Assembly (NCBI GenBank): GCA_004194705.1
Contig: SADC01000904.1
Coordinates: 372,001-436,000 of the forward strand
Length of the DNA: 64,000 nucleotides
From: Ditylenchus dipsaci
Taxonomy: Eukaryota > Nematoda > Chromadorea > Rhabditida > Anguinidae
Direction of reading: 5' to 3'
Shown piece after piece: positions 59,091-64,000 of the stretch (the first letter of the stretch is position 1; every line of letters starts with the position of its first letter). Below the pieces are notes generated by a model. That model was not told the origin of the DNA and did no database searches. It worked only from the letters and a program-made list of their open reading frames with translations. The position numbers and the translations under genes are program-made.

Positions 59091-60076
59091 CAAAAACATA
59101 ATCACTTTCGAATTTTCGTGCCAAATCAAAAATTTTAAAATCGGTTTGATTTTCTATGGGTTCATGTTTTCTACCGGTGGTCAATAAATATTAAATGTTT
59201 TACTGGTCAATGTTGTCGGGTTAGATTCGCCTTAGCTTTCGAAGAAGCTATCACTCGTCTATAAAACATAAGAAAATTTGTGACCGCAATAAATTTTATG
59301 TAAAAAAATATTCAAACAATATTCGGGTTGTTAAGCTTGAGAGAGTTTGCCACCAAAATATTCTCTCATATCATTCAAAAAATAAACCGAGAGCTCATTA
59401 GAGGAGTAAATTTGCTACATTTTGGTACCAAGGAAGTATGCAAAAATACAAATTTAGGGTGTTTTATACAAAAGTTAGATAAAAAACGCAAAAACCCCTA
59501 TTTTTACTCGGGAAAATGCCACTTATTTGCTTCAAATGGTCTCTAGATTTTGAAATTCTATCTTTAAAAAATTTGGTCTGGCTGTTCTTGTAGCTGAATG
59601 TCTGGGCTATCTTTTGGTGTATAGAGATGCTCTCGAAATACAAAATTGGCGACATGTCACGCTTTTTAATTTTATAACTCAGCGCAGGATTATTATTTTT
59701 CCAAGATCTTTTTTTAAATCGACAGCTATGGCTGAAAAAAAGGAGCGTAACAAGCACTTTTCTCAATTTTGGTGTGAAAACAGTAATAACCTTCGATTGT
59801 AGTTTGCTGCACCATGGGAATACGTCCTAAAATTTAAGTCGGACCTTTTCGGACGTTTTGAAAAGCCGCGCTTACAAGTTGGTATGCTTGTGGAAAAAAG
59901 TTACTGCACTCCGTACAAACATTTAACTATATGGCCTCCCCACAGGTTTATTTAAAAAAAATAAATGGCACTGCGAACTTTTCACGTATGTTTGGTACTT
60001 TTTTTTGACTGTTGCAAAACTGCAGAGCCAAATTTTTAAGAAATGGCCACGTAATGAACATTCCTTCAGTTTGAGT
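59091..60076. other. Gap, one possible exon
   Basis: A plus-strand open frame of about 75 codons at 59576-59802 (KKFGLAVLVAECLGYLLVY then a basic tail ending at TAG) has a hydrophobic start and could be a terminal exon, but no acceptor in phase was found. Otherwise nothing recognised. Confidence 0.3.
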
Positions 60077-60326
60077 TACCGTATTTATTGTATTAAGTCC
60101 CCATGGGGAGTTATTTTTCAACCTCTAAAAAATCGAAAAATTTTGAGGTCGATTTTGAGATTTTCGGGTGCTCAACCAAAATCTGAAAAGTGTAATCAGG
60201 TAAATTCTGGGCAACTAAGAAAACGCAAAAAACAGATTTGCGAAATGTTCGCTCTAGGCTGAGATATAAGGTCCGTAGGGTGGGGAGTTATTAGAGGGTG
60301 GGGTGTTAATACAGTAAATACGGTAT
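60077..60326. mobile_element. ACCGTATTTATTGTATTAAG-family MITE
   Basis: TACCGTATTTATTGTATTAA at the left, TTAATACAGTAAATACGGTA at the right; ends pair for about 20 bp, with weaker pairing inside (CCCCATGGGGAGTTA, GGTGGGGAGTTATT). Confidence 0.85.
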
Positions 60327-60394
60327 GAATGAATAAAAACACACCCTAGGATTATTTCAAGTCAAGAGAAAACGTTTAGAGCCAGTTCTGTCAG

Positions 60395-60445
60395 GAATTT
60401 ATTTCTCAAACAAACAACGGACAATTAAAGACAATCAAAAAAACA
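60395..60445 (-). repeat. Partial duplicate of the SSRP1 3' untranslated region
   Basis: AATTTATTTCTCAAACAAAC then AACGGACAATTAA matches 61157-61197 just behind the SSRP1 stop with only a few changes, including the AATAAA. The stretch is too short to show whether a whole gene end was duplicated. Confidence 0.5.
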
Positions 60446-60787
60446 CAAGCAAGAGCACCAAGCAAACACGTGTTTATAATATTATTAAACAAATAGTTAA
60501 ATTTGCAAATAAAACCAAAAAACAACCTATAACAGCTGGATTTATAACCTAATCAGTGGCCTTTTTAGATTAACACTCTAAAAAGGCGAGTGGTTTTTGA
60601 GATCCTTGTATCTCCAATATTTTAAGCCCTTTTTTCGTCGGGATTTTTGTGGATTGTAGTACCCAATTAGTAGGTAAGACATTACCAATACAAGTGGTCT
60701 TAAAGAAAATTTTACTGTGATCATTTTTGTATTGTAGTTTCATGGTTTCTGTGACACGCATAATAATTTCTGTCGATCATATCCATA

Positions 60788-61020
60788 AATACTGTATTTC
60801 CTCTAATAAGCGCCCTCCGCAAAATCCGGTATTTCTTAAATTCATTCTCCTCCTTTTATACCGGTTTTGGTTTCCGAACGCCACATATGTTATATATCAA
60901 AATGTAGCGCAGATTTCCAGCTACATTTTAGTATATAACATATGTGGCGTTCGAAAACCAAAACCCGGTATAAAAGGAGGAGAATGAGTTTAAGAAATAC
61001 TGGATGGCTTGAGTTCAGAA
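60788..61020. mobile_element. CTGTATTTCCTCTAATAAGCGCC MITE
   Basis: Arms from TACTGTATTTCCTCTAATAA; CCTCCTTTTATACCGGTTTTGG and CGCCACATATGTTATATA are mirrored almost exactly on the right to 60985. Confidence 0.85.
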
Positions 61021-61159
61021 TCCCCCCCCCACGGGGACTGATCAGGTTGAGGAGATAACTTCATATTCCTCGATTTCCTCGACCTCGATTTCATGAGAAA
61101 GCCGCGCGTTTTTTTAGACAGATAGACAGACATTTATAAACTTCTCGAAACACATCAAA

Positions 61160-61165
61160 TTTATT
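61160..61165 (-). terminator. Poly(A) signal of SSRP1
   Basis: AATAAA on the minus strand, about 58 bp past the stop codon at 61221. The short 3' untranslated region argues that the protein really ends at that stop. Confidence 0.7.
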
Positions 61166-61220
61166 TCCCAAACAAACAACGGACAATCAATTAATAGGTC
61201 ATGCTGAGCAACGAGTTTTC

Positions 61221-63017
61221 TTAAGCACTTCCATCCGATTCAGCTTCAGAGCTGCCACTAGATGATTCATCGCCACCCTTATCCTTGTTTTCATCGTAGT
61301 CCTCTGAAATATAGAAATGTGATAAAACGCCTGATGAGAAAATTGTTAGTGCAGAAAGGAAAGATATTAACCGTCATCTGAATCAGAATCCATCTCATCG
61401 ACAGCCTTGTCCTTTTGGGCAGCATCGTGTTTGAGTGTTTCCTTGTAGGCATCCAGTTCCTCAGTATCACCCTCTGTGTAGGTGGACTTCTTCATAGCAT
61501 TGGCATTTCGTATTGGCAGGCCCTTTTCTCGCACGAAGTCGAAAAGCTTGTTGTATTCTTCCCTGCAATAAGAACAGGGGTTAAGAATAAGGGTCACACT
61601 GAACCTACTTTCCAACTGAATTGAACAAAAACGAGTGGCCTGATTTCTGAGTAACTTCGAAGTCGAATGATCTGGTGGAAATATCAGAACGAGCAAAGTG
61701 AACCTGCGAATTCAAATAAATGATGACAAGAATTAAGAATACGAAACACATACACTCTGTACATCCTGGTACCGAATATAGATCGTCGGCCTGTGCACAT
61801 AGACAAAACCCTTCTCCAGCGGATACAAGAAACCCATAGTCTGACGGAAGGCGCACGACAAAGCAGCAGTGCCACTTTCTCTAGAGCAAATTACATTAAT
61901 ATACAGCTATGAAACTCGAAGAAACTAAAAACGAACCCTATGAATTTTCCCGGCACAATAATTTTGATGTCGACGAGAACTCGGACCAGCTTAGCCAAGA
62001 CTTCGTAGAGAGGCCCTTTCATAGTGTGATCCAACTTGCCATTGTATTGCTCCTTCAACTGGTCTCTAGAATTTTCGTGGATAACAAAATTATGCGTAGT
62101 AAATTCGCCTACTCGGCTAAGTCCATATCCACTTCGATATGATCATTCTTGTCGAAATTGAGAACCTAATAACAATGATTAAAATGATCTCTGAAACTAG
62201 TGATAAAGAAACCAACCAAAAACTGATATCGACTCTGAGCTTGACGAATTGGCTGAGTGAGATGGAAGACGAAAAACATGTGGCGAGTATCCTTATTCGG
62301 CAGCAGGAAGCCCTCGAAATTGTTTTGAACGGAACCTAAAGGGGAAATGTTATCATTTTGAATAAGAGACTGTTAAAACCTTGAAGTCATATGTCTTTCC
62401 GTGGAACGAGAAGAGATTCGCGTAAACTTTGAAATCATATCGGCCTCTGAAATCAGGCTCTTTATGCAAAGTTGCAGCAAATGCAAAACAAACCGAGGAG
62501 TGATAATGGGGAGCTGAGGAAGCCTGAAAAATAATGATCAGCTTTATGGAGACGATAGAGTCACAAATCAAAAACTTACATGCACAACTGGTCCGATTCG
62601 TTCTCCACCTGAGCAAACTTCAAGACTGCTTTTCGGAACTCCTAAACTAGTTCTGGTTATTACCAGACAATTAAAAAAGCAGAAAGAATTACGTCATGAA
62701 TGTCGACATCTTCATTGGCCTTGTCTGGATCATTTGGAATAAAGAAGCGCATTTCAGACAGCTGGACCGCATCATCCTCATTCGAGTCGAATTCAATAAC
62801 CGCCTCAGTATCATTGACATCACAGCGAGTAACGCTAGCTAGCGGAACTTTGAAGACTGGCTGCTCATCAATTTCGAAAATCATTTCCTCTTCTACAATA
62901 TATAATAGAGATTTCGGAAGTCACAACAGTGATATTTAGAAACCTTCAAATTTCGTGTCCCCGAAGTTCCATCCTTTATGGCAGTAATCATGTGTATGCA
63001 TTTGGAACGAATAAGAG
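61221..63017 (-). CDS. ssrp1: FACT complex subunit SSRP1 (Pob3 type, no HMG box), 5' end outside window
   Basis: FACT reorganises nucleosomes during transcription and replication; SSRP1/Pob3 partners Spt16 in the nucleus. Exons on the minus strand: 63017-62944, 62892-62693, 62641-62580, 62523-62494, 62446-62380, 62335-62217, 62165-62113, 62065-61937, 61880-61753, 61703-61609, 61562-61372, 61303-61221. They cover about 410 codons: KGWNFGDTKF and EIDEQPVFKVPL (end of the N-terminal domain), GRYDFKVYANLFSFHGKTYDFK and TRHMFFVFHL (first PH domain of the middle region), GFLYPLEKGFVYVHRP, STRSFDFEV and KLFDFV (second PH domain), then an acidic tail (DSDSDDEDYDE) and stop. Animal SSRP1 normally continues with an HMG box; here the stop and an AATAAA follow the acidic tail. 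About 90 N-terminal residues lie beyond 63017. One apparent base deletion at about 62310. Confidence 0.92.
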
Positions 63018-63084
63018 CTAAATTAAAGGAAATACGGTAGTAAGATGATGAACAAGAATAATGAGTGCCTAATGGCTCATTTAT

Positions 63085-64000
63085 AAACGTTGTCGTTGGA
63101 AAAAATGTTTTATAAGGGCACTTTTACGCCAACGACAACCCATTTATGAAAAATCCAACGACAACGAAAATTTTTCTTCCAAATTAGACAAATTTTGCAT
63201 TTTAAGTCAGAATTTTAAGGGGGGGGGGGGAACTTTGTATACGCATCGCCTTAGGTCACAGGTTCGACTACCACTGGCTGCAGACCTTATTTTTTTTATC
63301 CTTTTATTTACAAGTTTAGTGTCAAAATGTAGCCAAGCTTATGGGCTTTCATTTGAGTTATCATACAGATGAAAAGTTGGTATAAAGTTAGGGCAAAAAT
63401 ATGGAAAATCCAATTCGATGAAATCCTCAATAGACTATACCAGTACTTTTCGGTAGTATTCTGGAACTTACGTTTTTCCCCAATTTTAATTTACATACTC
63501 ATTTGCAGCCTTACACTCAAAATTTAGCCCTGCTTCTTGCCGTCATTTTCAGCATACGGTTGTATAAAATAATGTAAATTGAAATCGCAAAAAATCTCAG
63601 TTCCTAGTACGCATCATTTTGGCTGGTATCCTCTAATTTCGATGGTCATTCGCCAGAAAACGCAAAATTGAGGCAGTTGATGACAGCAAAGCAGTGCTGG
63701 AATGGTTGCGATCGATTGCTCGATGACTTTTGGACCTAATAGTCAAAAAACTTACTGAAAAAAGTAAATTAAAACACTCCTAGAGGGACTAGAACTTTCG
63801 ACAAAAGGCGATGCGTATAAAAAGTCCCCCCCCCTTTAAGGATTAACTATATTCTCCACATGTTTTCCTTTGAATTCTCGTCTGAGCATGCGAAATTTGT
63901 CCAATTTGAATGAAAAATTTCTTTGTCCTTGGCGTCGTCGTTGTCGTTGGATTTTTTATAAATAGGTCGTCGTTGTCGTCGTCGTTGGCGAAAAAAAAGG
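63085..64000. mobile_element. Palindrome with CGTTGTCGTTGG words, cut by the window end
   Basis: 63085-63175 carries ACGTTGTCGTTGG and CCAACGACAAC words; 63930-64000 carries the inverted GTCGTCGTTGTCGTTGG series. Between them are the tRNA-headed repeats 63225-63607 and 63640-63845. The element, or nest, extends beyond the window and lies upstream of the visible part of SSRP1, perhaps in its intron. Confidence 0.65.
63225..63607 (+). repeat. Dispersed tRNA-headed repeat, copy 2
   Basis: TATACGCATCGCCTTAGGTC, a B-box-like AGGTTCGACTACC, TTATTTTTTTTATCC and the rest matches the reverse complement of 5707-6095 throughout, with small differences. Reads like a SINE: pol III box at the head and a T-run, though no poly(A) tail is seen. 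Confidence 0.75.

Overview
The window is eukaryotic and AT-rich. Genes are split into many short exons by introns of about 45-60 bp with GT..AG borders (a few GC..AG), and 3' ends carry AATAAA. The protein content points to a bilaterian animal, most likely a nematode: a DUF273-type glycosyltransferase-like protein, a multi-domain trypsin-inhibitor-like (TIL) secreted protein, possible outron-type splice acceptors just before a start codon, and tightly spaced same-strand genes. Intron density is higher, and acceptor sites looser, than in Caenorhabditis, so I leave the genus open and do not fully exclude another compact-genome animal. I read exons by translating and matching conserved families by eye; no alignment was run.

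Layout: 0-2.9 kb is nested inverted-repeat DNA. 3.2-4.7 kb (+) holds an unidentified small membrane protein. 4.7-9.9 kb is repeats, including a 2.65-kb palindrome. 9.96-18.6 kb (-) is a DUF273 gene whose two 5' exons are separated from the rest by a 6.2-kb intron packed with transposon-derived palindromes. 18.6-27.6 kb is almost entirely repeats. 27.65-29.1 kb (+) is a class I SAM methyltransferase, followed about 250 bp later on the same strand by mitochondrial methionyl-tRNA synthetase (29.35-46.81 kb, about 22 exons), possibly one operon. The synthetase has a 9.0-kb intron that contains a minus-strand coding exon and a TTAA-flanked piggyBac-like palindromic element. 47.9-51.7 kb (-) is a gene with three TIL domains; 56.0-56.4 kb (-) is the 3' end of a second cysteine-rich secreted protein; 57.9-58.1 kb (-) is a charged exon of unknown family. 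61.2-63.0 kb (-) is the FACT subunit SSRP1, cut at its 5' end by the window, and ending without an HMG box.

Most of the remaining DNA consists of short non-autonomous DNA transposons with long inverted arms (mariner-, pogo-, hAT- and piggyBac-like, plus unassigned families). Many have arms built from tandem copies of one short word, a different word in each element. They lie between genes and inside introns; the coding exons are uninterrupted except for seven apparent one-base deletions, all in homopolymers, which look like sequencing errors. No CRISPR, rRNA or confident tRNA gene was seen; tRNA-like B-box segments occur inside repeats.
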